A stretch of 64,000 nucleotides of DNA from Bombyx mori (GCF_030269925.1 NC_085126.1:8682501-8746500); one strand, 5' to 3'. Positions 25,301 to 34,836 are shown, numbered from the stretch's first letter. Program-made: numbers and translations. The notes: a model not told the origin generated them from the sequence alone.

Positions 25301-28300
25301 CGTGCTTCTCTATCGCTGTTCGCTTGCACGCTTAGGCTCAGGTGGAACGTGACACTTTTTCGTGCGTACAGTCGGTGTTCACCGATTTATAAGAAGTTAT
25401 CACGTCAAAAATTACGAAACAAATTACGGGACGTTTTTTTTTTGAAGATTAAAAACAATTTTACAGCTTTTTCTTTTGCGTTTCGTGATGACTTTTATCG
25501 TTTGTTCTTCACAGTCGTGGTGGACCTCAGAGGGACCAACCATAAAAGGTTTTTTGATTATCTCCGAACAATAATACTGTCGTAAGATTTTGAATTTTCA
25601 ATTTCCGAAAACTTATTTACAGATTTCGGAAGTGGCGTCACGGAAAAATTGGAAACCAAAGGAACCGAAATACCTGTAAGTAGTTTTTATTAATATATTA
25701 AATTAATTAGTAAATGTGTGTTAATTATATTTGCGACATAAAAATGGTTCATTGACAGCCGAATTTGGTTACGGTGTTGAATTATTTACGATCGTTAAAT
25801 GTTACATTACAGTTATATGTTGTACTTTGATATCGAGGGGTGAAATGCTATGTGGATTAGGCGACATTTCGCTTAACACGCGACATTTATCTTTATAATT
25901 AAAGGTGCATTTTATTTGGTATTAGCATCCACAGTACGATGTTTTTAATTGAACTTCAGTTAAGTTTACTCCATTGAAATAGTTCGCTATTTTTCTTGTT
26001 ATGATGCTTTTATCTAAATTTTAAATTTTAAGCTCTCCTGTAAAGTTGCAAAAATGTCGCCTTAATCAAACAGCCTTTCAGCACTCGATATGTTATTTCA
26101 TATAAAATGGAAGGCGACATATAAATTTTTCGGAACACCGAATGTACATGTAGAACTATATGTATAATATAATATTATGTATAATCTGGATCATAATTTT
26201 GGTTACCAGATAATTTGCTTGCTATTAAAATCCGGAGGGTTCTCAATTAAAGTATTCATTTTATAACAATTTTAAAAGACCAAAATAGTATAATACCAAG
26301 TCGCTATTACTTTATTTAGGGTTTTCTTGGATTTTTGGGCGTCGCAGCTAATGAATGAAAATTCAAATTCGACGCTTATTCTCATGTATTTGTTATTTGT
26401 TTCACATATTTCTTCGGTTCGAGTACTTTAAAGTTTTTGTGGTCACGGATGACATCGGACGTAAACATGTTTTAAAAAAAAAAATTTAATAAAAAAGTAT
26501 AAAATCGTCTTTGCGATGATTAAATTAAAGTATATTTCACAAAATCGAATGTCTTAGGTTAGTGAAAATCATTCTTATGTCATTAGATGTAAAATCTGTG
26601 TACAAATTTTAAAGAGATTTTTTTTAAAGAGAATTTCTTAAATAAAACTTCGCAAAGAAATCGTGGTCAATTTCAAAAAAAAAAAAAAACAGACATTTCA
26701 TCGTGTGAATTAAAACAAGATCTGTTGTTTTAATATTTTGTTGGGGGCACACGAGACATTTACATTTTTAAAAGCAGTTTTACATTTTAATCACTAAGTA
26801 CGTAACTTAATTTTTCAAATGTCTTTTTCTTCCGGTGCACTACTATACATGGAATCGAATAGCTGTCAGCATATCTGGCTTTAACAAAAATATAAAAAAA
26901 CCTTAAAAGTATTGATGAAATCCCATGATTAAAATGTAAAACTGCTTTTAACTGCCTCTGTTGTTTTTAATCGAAATGTTTTTTAATATCATTTTTTAAA
27001 TCTCCATAACTGTGCTAAAATTACGTGAATTAATGTATTCTAATAACAGTTATCATTTGGTGGTCGGATCCTAATAAATTCTAAGGTAAGTAAGCAAATA
27101 GTTTATTTTTATTATGATTAATATCTCTATAGGACTTTTAGTTCGCAACGAAAAAGGGAAGATCTTCTATCGATGAAATTGCTTGGTGGTCCGACAGTCC
27201 AAATATTATTCTCTTCAAGATTCCTATATGAGCAAGTTTCTTATGAGATTGTCGTTAACGATATTCAAGCATCTGTCAAATATCATGAGATCTGCTCATC
27301 TGGATCATAGCTACCGACACATCACTTTATTCAAAACAGTCATTATATAGGTATCCTGAAATTTTAGTAAACATAATTGGGTTTCCAAATTATAAGAATT
27401 TGAAAATTATTCCATAGGCCCGGAAACACTGTATGTTCGGGTTTACTATTTTTTGACGTCACAAGTCAGTATGGAAGTAGATCCGATCGTATGCTTCGAC
27501 TATCCAGAATTGGTTATAGATATCTTAATGAGTGATACCTGTAATTACAACAGGCGATAATTAGTAGTTAAGAATGAAATGCGCTCGTCAAATTTTTAAT
27601 GCCAAGTGGAGTACAAAATAAGAGAGAGATTCTAAAGTTATTTTTAAATCTGTAAAATCAATTTTAAATTTCAAACTTAACACTTAATAACGAAGCTTTT
27701 TTTCGGAACTGTAGCCTTTTTGGGACCAATGGTAGACATACAATGTTTTGACCATACCATACCATACCTACCATAAACGTATTTTGCGATGATATTATTC
27801 TAAGAAATATTATTTATTTGATTACAAGGAAACCTTTCAGACGATCACAAATAAAATTGAGGGTAATAAAGTAAGAAGAGCGATAACGTGTAAACCGAAT
27901 CAGGAATTCAAATCGGACTGTAACTTGTGCAAGTGTTCGCAAAGTGGGCACAGTTACACTTGCACTCATAATGAGTGTCTCGAAGGGGATACCGGAACGG
28001 ACGCGGACGTTGAGGTGTTTATGGAAAATGATGTGAGTTAGTCGTTTCTTTGCTACTTTTTGTCACTACCCACAGAAACGATAACTCGAGTATCGCTACC
28101 CAATTTGAGACGTAAAGTGGAAGGTATAATTGGATTGTAAAACGTCTCTCCTACCCTACAAACCAGGTAGGAAATAGGCACGATTGTGTTACCCACCCAT
28201 AAATGCCGGGAAACAATCGCTATATGGTGCTTTGAATACTTTGAGAACGAATGAATACCTTGCTGCTCATCCACCTGTGAATCAGTACATTTGACGATTG

Positions 28301-31300
28301 GATATTGCTATTATAGGTTAACGTATAAAAAGAAATGCAGTTAACATAAATAAAAAAGTTTGAAATTATTGGGACTATTTAAGCAGTCTTCAGAGATTTT
28401 GGTCAGCCAAAAAGACCATAATTAATATAGTTATTTAGAGAAAACAATACCCGATTATCAACGTCAACATCTTCAGACATGAGGCCGAAATCTCACTTCT
28501 ATTTCATCAAATTGCACATGGCTGTTTCGCGGCAGAAATAGGCCGGTTCGTGGTTACTTAACTATACGATTTCACAGTGCGCCACAGCATCAGCTTATTA
28601 AATGGCCTCTGATACCATGCCAATCGGTTTTTTTTATTGTCGTATAGGCCGACAAGCATATGACCCACCTGATGGTGAGTAGTTACTGTCGCTCATGAAC
28701 GTCAACAATGACAGTGGTAGAGCCAAGCTGCTGCCTACCGTTTAATGCTCTCCACAAGTCTCGTTTGAAGAAGGACATGTCATGGCGCTCGGGAAACACG
28801 GTTGAGGGGAGCTCATTCCAAAGCCAGATTGTACGGTTTGGTTTTCGGTTAAACCTCTTTTCCAGGGCGTTGATCATATAGAGCGCCACTCTGTCTGCAA
28901 GCCCAGGAACAGCTTTTACGTGAGCTGCAATATTTGTCGGTGCAATGATTTCGGTACCGACTACGCGTGCACGAACAAACTGTGTCCATTGCCGGCCGAT
29001 GTTGAGGTCTTTCACGAGTTAAAGGTGCGTTTGAGACGGGACGACGGATCGCTTAATCATTATCAAAAGCTTTAATTAAAAATCTTAATTTGTATTATTT
29101 TTGCAGGAAACAAAACCTGTCGTTCCTATTGTGAAAGCCAGTTACAATGGTAGTACACCGTAGTTCAAGGAATCAACCGAAAAAGCAACATTTTAATTTA
29201 TTAATGTCAAATAATAAATAAATTAAAAACCATGCCCCTTTCATTATTTTCACTATGTCAATAAACTACCTAACTTACTCAACAAACCTTTGATTTTCAT
29301 GAAACGATTTTTGTATTCTTCAGCTTTTGTTGGTACTGTTTCATTCAAATAATATATTTATTTATTTTGGCCTCTGTTAAAACGAGGACAACTGTCCAAA
29401 TATCATACCAAAACCTTTACGTCAATGTGCCAATAATTGTGTAATTTACCCACTGCCAGTTTTGTTCATCAGTGCCGAATAGTTTGATAAAAGTAGTCGA
29501 GAATTCAATTTAAAATTCTCTATCATCGTGTGTACATTCCTCATCACCTCAGGAGTTAAGGTCGTCTCAAAACACGACCAAAGCAATCGTTTGCGTCGCG
29601 AACCGAATGTTCATCAAGGACTGCAACACTTGCTGGTGTAACGAAGACGGTACTACCTTCTACTGCACCCGAAGAGTCTGCGTACCCATGCTGCCGGAAG
29701 ACGGTGACGAAGATCCTGAGGTATCTTTATCAGTAGATAGGCTGGTGCCTGGTGCTGGTGGTAGTCTTTGCGGGAAATTCCTGAACTTCTTCGTTGATTT
29801 GCTGACGGACTCTTGATCGGTTGTGGTTCTTCTCTATTTATCTATCTCTTGGGTTTATGGCGTTTCCTTTTAGATTTCGCCAATGTCAAGTGACAAGTGT
29901 ATTTATTACTCTGCTTTTTATAGGGGGCTTCGTGAACGATCAAGGTCACAGACGTAACTAAGAATTAAGTGAGTAGCTAAGAATGTTTGATAACAGGATC
30001 GTTGTTGATGTACCTAAATCAAACCCGCAAAATTATAATTTGCGTAATCACTGGTGGTAGGACCTCTTGGGAGTCCACACGGGTAGGTACCACCACCCCG
30101 CCTATTTCCGCCGTGAAGCAGAAATGCGTTTCGGTTCGAAGGGTGGGGTAGCCGTTGTAACTATACTGAGACCTTAAAACTTATATCTCGAGGTGGGTGG
30201 CGCATTTATGTTGTAGATGTCTATGGGCTCCAGTAACCACTTAACATCAGGTGGGCTGGGAGCTCGTCCATTCTTCTAAGCAATAAAAAAAAAACCTAAA
30301 ACAAATAAGACGCACACGATGTATATACAGGGGTTAGTTGATTAAAAGACAGACAAACTACAGCTTAATATTATTATGGTTATTGAATGAACTGAGAATA
30401 TAAACGAAAGGGGAGTTGATAACGGAAAGAAGAGATTTGAAATCAATGTGGCGAGAATATCAGGAGGAAGGAGATCATAGAGGGAAGAAGATAGACGAGG
30501 ACAACTGAAAAAGATGTCATTTGGAGAACCTTCGTCAAGACCACATTCGTGGTTCTTCTCAAAATCTATGATCATTCTCTGCTGTCAAAACCTGTAATAC
30601 TTTATTTTTTTCTTCCATATTGACTTTAGGACATTTTGTCTATGACTACTGTAGTCTATGATTGTGAATCTAAAGTCTGTGATAATTTATTTTTCTCTTC
30701 CATATTGAAGTTAGGGCATAGTGTGAATATATCGCGCACTTGAAAAATCCTTAGATAGCGTTAATTTTCAAAGTTTTCTGAATTCAAGTTGAATTCAAGT
30801 TTATCTTCCATAATAAATATGTTTAGCGCTAAAAATATTCACATTGTGGCCTCTGGCTTAAAAACTGTATCTTAATTTTCCTCTTTGTATTTCTATTAAT
30901 CTCATTTCATTCGTTCCGCGGTTGTCCTTCGCCGAGCTTCATTTTATACTGTTTCCCAAGATTATATTGACTTATTTAAATAATTTTGTATACTTTGAAA
31001 TAAGCTACTGTATCTTTGAAAGTTTTTGACAATGGGTTCATATGTAAACTTTTTACTTTTTCATAGCCCAATTATGTACATACATATATTAAAAGTATAC
31101 TCGTAAGTATCCCTGATACGTAATAGTAAGGATTCTTTCACATTTACTCAATTTTTCGGGTTTTCCCCCTACCTATTCGCTGTTAGTCTAAGGGGCTATT
31201 CTAGCTTCTCGCGGACGGGTAAGTGAGCTCACGGACTCAACCTGAGATAATTTGGTAACACTAGCCCTAGCAAAAGCAGTGCTTCGCAGAATCTACCGCC

Positions 31301-34300
31301 GGATCGGAATCGCGACTAACTGGAAAGATCCGGCGAGAAACTCAATCTATGGCAATTTTTCGATCGGTTTTCATGGATATTAAATCTTTGATTTGAACTA
31401 GAACTTGAACCAGAAACCAGCGACGCCAAAGGAGTGCAAGCCGAATGAAACGTTCCAAATTGGTTGCAACAGATGCCGATGTAATTCTGAGGGTACATTG
31501 TATTCTTGTACGAGGATTGGCTGCTTGGAATCCGAAGAAAAGGTTTGCACGTATCAACCATATATAAAAAAATTAGATAATCTGGGATAATGACGAGAAT
31601 CAACGCAATTTAGAATTTGTATGGCAAATCTGGAATGAAGCTAGACTGAATATAATTAGATCCTTTTTTTTTCATTTCAGATGTGTATCGCTCACTGAAA
31701 ATTACTTTAAGACTTTCCGTCTTTGAAAGTATATAATCTGTCAATTACACCTTGTGCCATATTGTAAAATATGTATAAATAGTGACCAAAATTCGTCGTG
31801 GCGTTTTTCCAAAATTAAGTACTCTTTCTTCTAAATCTTCGCCACCGCGTTGATTCCTGTTGTTATTTCAACAAACCGTTTTCTAATTTTTGTGAAAATA
31901 AATAGCGATTTCATTTATGGTGGTGGTATTATTTTTATCCCAACTAACATTCCAACATTCCAATTGTGGGTAATATCCTGAGTTGGACTTTGACTATGTC
32001 CACAAATTCCCTTACCCGATCCATCTCATACACCAATAGTTCTTTGTCTCTTAATTAGCTCGTCTAAAGTAACTCTAATATTAATTCCTCGTATGTCTGG
32101 TTGTCTCCACAGAACCACACCCTGTCTAGAAAAGTTCGTGCGTCCCAACAGGTAAAACCTTCCATCACCAATAAGATCCATTTTCTGGTTTTTAAATTTT
32201 GTACAGTTTCCAATATGCTCATGTCTTAAGAAATTGCCTTAAATTTTAAGTTATCAGATTAAATTTCCTACTCCAGTACCAATGGCAATTGCTTCTGCGT
32301 GGATTTTTCTGGATGTAGGTTACAAAACCGATAAACTTCCTTGGAGTGCTTTTCAATTTGAAATATTTTAGCGTTGTATTTTTTTACTTTTTTTATTGCT
32401 TAGATGGCTGGACGAGCTCATAGCCCACCTGGTGTTAAGTGCTTACTGGAGCCCATAGACATCTACAACGTAAATCGCCACCCACCTTGAGATATAAGTT
32501 CTAAGATCTCAGTGTAGTTACAACGGCTACCCTACCCTTCAAACCGAAACGCATTACTGCTTCACGGCAGAAATAGGCAGGGCGGTGGTACCTACCCGCG
32601 CGGACTCAAAAGAGGTCTTACCACCAGTAACATTGTTGTTGGTTATGCAGTTGTATTTAATAAATTGGTATACAATATTCGACATTTGCCTCGTCTTTGA
32701 TCTTTGCCCTACAATGTCTACGCTCAGCTTGACGCTAACGCAGAGAAACATTTTGTTTTCCAGGAAACCGTCAAAACCTGCCAGCCCGGACAAGAATTCC
32801 GGTTGGACTGCAATAAGTGTCTCTGCGATAAGGAAGGCAAAGACTTCTCCTGCACTCGTATGGATTGCAACGCTCTCAACAGTAACCACAATGCTGAGCC
32901 CTTCAACGGCGACAGAACTAAAAGAGGTACGGTTCTATTAAAGATTTTGAATTTCCTATTTGTTTAACGCAATTGCCGGGGCCGATACACAGGATAATGT
33001 GCCTTGAATCATGAAGGTCAAAGTCTTAATTCGACTGAGGTCTTTCTAACTTTTAAAAAGCTTTGTACCCTTTTTTACGAAAATTGTGCGGACGGAGGAG
33101 CATATATATTTCCCACACTTATAGAGAATACAGAGAAGGAGTGCAGAATGCTAATTTTTTTTTAAAATTATGCTCTAAATACATTAAATCCATAAAGTTC
33201 TCACACTACTGTGTATTTGACACAACACGCTTATATACTCTTTTGTTTATTATCAAATTTTTATTAGTGTTTAAAGTCTGTGGCCAAATTGAGAATAGAT
33301 TAATATTATTTGTCTTTAATATTATTTGACTATAACGAAGATTATAAAGTCTTTGACGATAGAACCATAATTTAAATTAATAACCTGGGCTGGGCGAATA
33401 CTAGTCCACTTTAATAGCTGGCGATAGATACCTAAAGAGGAACTTATCGGGCTGTCGCAAATGTATAGCATTAGTCAGAGCTTATGTGCTTTCGTCCGTA
33501 TAACAGAAGTAAGTCAGAAGCCAGCCACGTGCGTTCCCGGCTCCGTCTACAATCAGGGCTGCAACGTATGCCGCTGTACTGACGAGGGCCGACACGCCAC
33601 TTGCACCTTGATGCGATGCCCCCAGGAGAAGGAGGAGACGCATGCGCACGGTAGGTAAGCGTCTGTTGCCTGGTTCTGCTGAACCCTAAAATTCCCTCAA
33701 AACCCTAAAAATAATCTGGTGAAGGTTTTCGTTGGAATTTCGGTTATATTTTACGTGCGTAAGACACTTTACCACAGTCATTATAATCAAGAACCATTTT
33801 ACAATACATCCATAGTTTTTGGAAGCCGGCAGTGTCTTAAATTAATCTAATAGATTGGGATTGTCATAAGTGAATTTTGAGGAAGGATAAATGGCGTGCC
33901 AAAGCGTGTTGGGGTATATTAAACGGGTCCTAGTAATGGTATTACGCAGATGATTTGTTTTCTCTATTTCTATTCTTAGAATGACCCATATTTTCGTTAG
34001 CTTATGGAATAATAAATGTTTAGCGAAAGTAGTTTTTGTTGTGTAGAATGGTATTGCCTACTTGATGTCACCAAGCTACTGGAAACCATAGCTATTTAAT
34101 CATAGCATACCCTTGAGATGCAGCGTCTAAGTGAACTGCATCCTATCCTCCAGATCTTAAAAAATCAAAACCAACTTATTTTTATTCAAATAGACCTTCA
34201 CAGTCGCCTTAGTCTTGACTTTAACACATATACATAGGGGGTTATTAGGGAGGAAGAGGTCGTATGTGATTTATGGGCGGAAGAAACTGGAACTGTCTTA

Positions 34301-34782
34301 CTGGTGGTAGGAGCTTTTGTGAGTCCGCATGGGTAGGTACCACAACCCTGCCTATTTCTGCCGTGAAGCAGTAATGCGTTTCGGTTTGAAGGGTGGGGCA
34401 GCCGTTGTAACTATACTGAAACCTTAGAACTTATATCTCAAGGTGAGTGGCGAATTTACGTTGTAGATGTCTATGGGCTCCAGTAACCAATTAACACCAG
34501 GTGGGCTGTGAGCTCGTCCACCCAATTAAGCAATAAAACAAATAAAAAATAAAAAGGGCAACTTCGATAAGCCATAAAGCAATCAGGTCCCAGTTATGAC
34601 GGTCTGATTTCTGAGGCAATATTTGTTTTATATCAGACCAGGATCCAGGTTTTCGTTGCAACCCCGGCGAGCAGTTCACCCGGGACTGTAACGACTGCAC
34701 TTGCTCGGCGGACGGGAAGAGCGTCTTCTGTACGCTACGTCTCTGCGACCAGGACATCACGCCCCACATAAACGCCGCATAA
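13313..34782 (+). CDS. Gene 1: secreted polydomain pacifastin-type protease inhibitor (about 15 domains)
   Basis: Multi-exon gene. Proposed exons: (476-509), 13313-13369, 17621-17791, 18930-19043, 20067-20204, 21533-21646, 22113-22250, 22941-23054, 23461-23598, 24764-24877, 25623-25675, 27841-28032, 28866-29024, 29553-29720, 31402-31542, 32113-32151, 32764-32926, 33507-33650, 34637-34782. All phases agree (phase 1 up to 25622, phase 0 to 32763, phase 1 to the end). With the candidate first exon the CDS is 2337 nt, or 778 residues. Fifteen exons each carry one six-cysteine pacifastin domain. By family knowledge, the residue two after the fifth cysteine is the P1 specificity residue. It varies here (R, K, L, D, H, N), which suggests several target proteases. 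The product should be secreted and probably cut into single or multi-domain inhibitors. Terminal exons at 29107 and 31681 give shorter alternatives. The family call is firm; the 5' end is uncertain. Confidence 0.88.
13390..14930. other. Gene 1 intron, no further exon seen
   Basis: No pacifastin-like cysteine pattern with splice sites was found between 13370 and the next MITE. Confidence 0.5.
14935..15108. mobile_element. Foldback MITE, copy 2
   Basis: CAGTGTGCTTAGTGCCGG start and CTCGCACTAAGCATCA end. The core CCCCCTAGCGGCAAACGTA is shared with copies 1 and 3. Confidence 0.8.
15934..16157 (+). mobile_element. Non-autonomous Helitron-like element
   Basis: TC after A, TCTATACTAATATACTAA start, (GTTT)n, GCGAGGGCGGGTCGCTAG end before T. 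Confidence 0.7.
16456..16633. mobile_element. Foldback MITE, copy 3
   Basis: Inverted ends GTGCTTAGTGCGAG and CTCGCACTAAGCAAACTG with CGCTAGGGGCGCCG in the core. Confidence 0.8.
16813..17023 (+). mobile_element. Helitron-like element lacking its 3' terminus
   Basis: Nearly identical to 15934-16157 but stops at GCGAGGGCGGGTCG without CTAGT. Confidence 0.7.
17621..17791 (+). CDS. Gene 1 exon, pacifastin domain 1
   Basis: Phase 1-1 exon of 57 codons. A linker rich in S/T/D precedes a full six-cysteine domain (CLAGTEWESNCHFCRC, then CLRQDSC). The usual Thr after the fifth cysteine is Leu here and P1 is Arg, which suggests trypsin-like targets. Acceptor TTCTAG, donor GTAAGT. Confidence 0.85.
18287..18413 (+). 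mobile_element. tRNA-derived SINE head of a second family
   Basis: TTAGTGGCGTAGTAGATAGT and GGTTCGATTC resemble A and B boxes. Followed by CACATCGGGCAAAACATTCG. It does not fold as a clear tRNA by eye. Confidence 0.5.
18419..18658 (-). mobile_element. Helitron-like element
   Basis: Reverse orientation with CTAG at the left and TATAGA before T at the right. Interior CCCGCGACTCGGTCCGCGTG. Confidence 0.55.
18930..19043 (+). CDS. Gene 1 exon, pacifastin domain 2
   Basis: Phase 1-1 exon of 38 codons behind a TTTCCAG acceptor, with a GTAAGA donor. The full domain includes CQPGTSFQRDCNTCVC and CSLDAC, with P1 Leu (chymotrypsin- or elastase-like by analogy). Reading through the donor gives a low-complexity tail that is intron. 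Confidence 0.9.
19730..19917 (-). mobile_element. Degenerate Bm1-type SINE
   Basis: Recognisable TTGCGCGGCAGAAATGGACA and a decayed CATCAGTAA end. Old copy at the left edge of the triplication. Confidence 0.5.
20067..20204 (+). CDS. Gene 1 exon A1, pacifastin domain (triplicated unit, copy 1)
   Basis: Phase 1-1 exon of 46 codons after TTTCAG. Six-cysteine domain (CAPGSSWSNQCNSCRC, CSDEAC) with Asp at the predicted P1, unusual for a canonical inhibitor. Nearly identical exons follow at 22113 and 23461. Confidence 0.92.
20620..20752 (+). mobile_element. Truncated Bm1 SINE in triplication unit 1
   Basis: Only the last part of Bm1 is present. It shares its left junction (AATGATTATAATACTGTAA) with 22388, so both descend from one insertion. 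Confidence 0.8.
20789..21187. mobile_element. About 400-bp DNA element, copy 1
   Basis: TAAGCTATTGCATAG near the left and CTATGCAATAGCTTTA near the right are inverted. Unit 2 of the triplication has the empty site near 22563. Second copy at 40785. Confidence 0.75.
21533..21646 (+). CDS. Gene 1 exon B1, pacifastin domain (triplicated unit, copy 1)
   Basis: Phase 1-1 exon of 38 codons after TTTTCAG, donor GTGAGT. Domain CAPKTMWKNECNTCWC with CTRMEC, so P1 Arg. It forms the second exon of the repeated pair with exon A1. Confidence 0.92.
22113..22250 (+). CDS. Gene 1 exon A2, pacifastin domain (triplicated unit, copy 2)
   Basis: Same length, phase and cysteine pattern as exon A1, with a few substitutions (Glu for Lys near the start, Ser for Phe, Thr for Ser). 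P1 Asp is kept. Closer to copy 3 than to copy 1. Confidence 0.92.
22388..22532 (+). mobile_element. Truncated Bm1 SINE in triplication unit 2
   Basis: Duplicate of the 20620 copy, same left junction. Unit 3 lacks it at the matching place (about 23735). Confidence 0.8.
22941..23054 (+). CDS. Gene 1 exon B2, pacifastin domain (triplicated unit, copy 2)
   Basis: Copy of exon B1 with Tyr replacing Asn in the conserved C-N-T-C core (C-Y-T-C) and CTRVEC at the reactive loop, P1 Arg. The Asn lost here is one of the most constant residues of the family, so this domain may be altered in fold stability or activity. Confidence 0.9.
23461..23598 (+). CDS. Gene 1 exon A3, pacifastin domain (triplicated unit, copy 3)
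   Basis: Third copy of the A exon (CAPGSTWSNQCNSCRC, CSDEAC, P1 Asp), phase 1-1, TTTCAG acceptor and GTAAAA donor, as in the other two copies. Confidence 0.92.
24150..24480 (-). mobile_element. Jockey-type LINE 3' end
   Basis: Inverted 3' UTR and coding end (GCTGATAGCCTTGAGAGG, GATGATCCGGCGAGAAAC). Inserted in unit 3 only. Confidence 0.7.
24764..24877 (+). CDS. Gene 1 exon B3, pacifastin domain (triplicated unit, copy 3)
   Basis: Third copy of the B exon. The reactive loop is CTKMGC, so P1 is Lys instead of Arg. The C-terminal linker differs from the other copies (ISYN versus ITNN). Phase 1-1. Confidence 0.92.
25147..25372 (+). repeat. About 220-bp repeat at the edge of the triplication
   Basis: Contains GTAAAGTCGGTTTACGGACG, then GCTAGCTCTGACGTCACG, and a GTGACACTTTTTCGTGCG end. 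An inverted copy is at 44226-44441, and partial copies lie at about 21830-21910 and 23185-23270. Confidence 0.75.
25623..25675 (+). CDS. Gene 1 linker exon (phase 1 to phase 0 switch)
   Basis: TTTACAG acceptor, 53 nt, perfect GTAAGT donor. It encodes NFGSGVTEKLETKGTEIP, a polar linker without cysteines. It converts the phase-1 exon series upstream to the phase-0 series downstream, which supports it as a real exon. Confidence 0.72.
25676..27840. other. Gene 1 intron, AT-rich
   Basis: No exon seen. It holds one copy of the 15-bp motif GTGGTCACGGATGAC at 26439-26453. Confidence 0.5.
27841..28032 (+). CDS. Gene 1 exon, pacifastin domain 9
   Basis: Phase 0-0 exon of 64 codons. A basic linker (NKVRRAI, a possible dibasic cleavage point) leads into CKPNQEFKSDCNLCKC and CTHNEC, with P1 His, then an acidic tail (D/E-rich). 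Acceptor CTTTCAG, donor GTGAGT. Confidence 0.9.
28628..28836 (-). mobile_element. E2 retrotransposon fragment next to a splice acceptor
   Basis: Poly-T, GGCCGACAAGCATATGACCC, then the same 200 bp as 8304-8519. It ends at about GATTGTACGG, roughly 30 bp from the 28865 acceptor. Confidence 0.75.
28866..29024 (+). CDS. Gene 1 exon, pacifastin domain 10
   Basis: Phase 0-0 exon of 53 codons. Domain CKPRNSFYVSCNICRC and CTNKLC, with P1 Asn, then an acidic linker. A non-LTR retrotransposon fragment ends only about 30 bp upstream of its acceptor (TTTTCCAG). Can splice to 29553 or to the terminal exon at 29107. Confidence 0.88.
29107..29163 (+). CDS. Gene 1 alternative terminal exon 1
   Basis: A TTTTTGCAG acceptor 82 bp after the previous donor opens 18 codons in the right phase (0), ETKPVVPIVKASYNGSTP, then TAG. 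AATAAA lies at 29213-29218. Use would end the protein after 10 domains, about 530 residues in the model. There is no phase-compatible donor towards the next exon. Confidence 0.62.
   Translation, partial: ETKPVVPIVKASYNGSTP
29213..29218 (+). terminator. Poly(A) signal for alternative terminal exon 1
   Basis: Canonical AATAAA about 50 bp after the TAG at 29163. Confidence 0.5.
29553..29720 (+). CDS. Gene 1 exon, pacifastin domain 11
   Basis: Phase 0-0 exon of 56 codons with acceptor CACCTCAG and donor GTATCT. CVANRMFIKDCNTCWC and CTRRVC give P1 Arg. An acidic linker follows (DGDEDPE). Reading past the donor into a stop at 29814 is intron. Confidence 0.88.
30016..30295 (+). mobile_element. Bm1-type SINE
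   Basis: From the linker (AACCCGCAAAATTATAATTT) to the A tail. Confidence 0.85.
31163..31350 (-). mobile_element. Jockey-type LINE 3' UTR fragment
   Basis: Inverted UTR with AGTGAGCTCACGGACTC and GATCCGGCGAGAAACTC, 50 bp before the exon at 31402. Confidence 0.65.
31402..31542 (+). CDS. Gene 1 exon, pacifastin domain 12
   Basis: Phase 0-0. CKPNETFQIGCNRCRC and CTRIGC, P1 Arg. Two acceptors in the same frame (CTAG ending 31401, CCAG ending 31413) differ by four residues. The donor AAG|GTTTGC is weak, which would fit optional use of a downstream terminal exon. Confidence 0.85.
31681..31698 (+). CDS. Gene 1 alternative terminal exon 2
   Basis: A strong pyrimidine tract and TTTCAG are followed in phase 0 by five codons (MCIAH) and TGA, with AATAAA at 31897-31902. 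The isoform would end after 12 domains, about 620 residues. The short coding part lowers certainty. Confidence 0.48.
   Translation: MCIAH
31897..31902 (+). terminator. Poly(A) signal for alternative terminal exon 2
   Basis: Canonical AATAAA about 200 bp after the TGA at 31698. Confidence 0.42.
32113..32151 (+). CDS. Gene 1 micro-exon (13-codon basic linker)
   Basis: TCCACAG acceptor and GTAAAA donor enclose 39 nt in phase 0-0 encoding NHTLSRKVRASQQ. The phase fits both neighbours, and skipping it also keeps the frame, so it may be a cassette exon. The RKVR stretch could be a proteolytic processing site. Confidence 0.6.
32389..32630 (-). mobile_element. Bm1-type SINE, truncated
   Basis: Poly-T, GCTTAGATGGC, body, CCACCAGTAA end. 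Confidence 0.85.
32764..32926 (+). CDS. Gene 1 exon, pacifastin domain 13
   Basis: Phase 0 to 1. TTTTCCAG acceptor, GTACGG donor. CQPGQEFRLDCNKCLC and CTRMDC, P1 Arg, followed by a linker ending in the basic TKR. A Bm1 SINE sits 130 bp upstream in the intron. Confidence 0.9.
33059..33378 (+). mobile_element. Partial Helitron-like element, copy 3
   Basis: Relative of 1838-2297 (CTTTGTACCC, GACGGAGGAGCATA, ACTTATAGAGAATACAGAG). The 3' end is lost. Confidence 0.5.
33507..33650 (+). CDS. Gene 1 exon, pacifastin domain 14
   Basis: Phase 1-1 exon of 48 codons. CVPGSVYNQGCNVCRC and CTLMRC, P1 Leu. A second possible donor (AG|GTAAGC, 4 nt downstream) would break the frame to the last exon, so the GTAGGT donor is chosen. 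Confidence 0.88.
34300..34550 (+). mobile_element. Bm1-type SINE, truncated
   Basis: CTGGTGGTAGG start to an A-rich tail, 85 bp before the last exon of gene 1. Confidence 0.85.
34637..34782 (+). CDS. Gene 1 terminal exon, pacifastin domain 15
   Basis: TATCAG acceptor, phase 1 entry. CNPGEQFTRDCNDCTC and CTLRLC, P1 Leu, then DQDITPHINAA and TAA at 34780-34782. The poly(A) signal follows within 60 bp. Confidence 0.9.
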
Positions 34783-34836
34783 ACCAATACATGATATTCG
34801 AATAGTCGATAATCGAACTTAAAATTTAACGAGATT

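Noticed and set aside
25292..25585. 97-residue open frame before the linker exon
   Set aside because: The first part lies in a dispersed repeat, there is no recognisable domain, and it does not fit the gene 1 frame.
28683..29015. 110-residue minus-strand open frame
   Set aside because: It combines antisense E2 retrotransposon sequence and the antisense of the 28866 exon.
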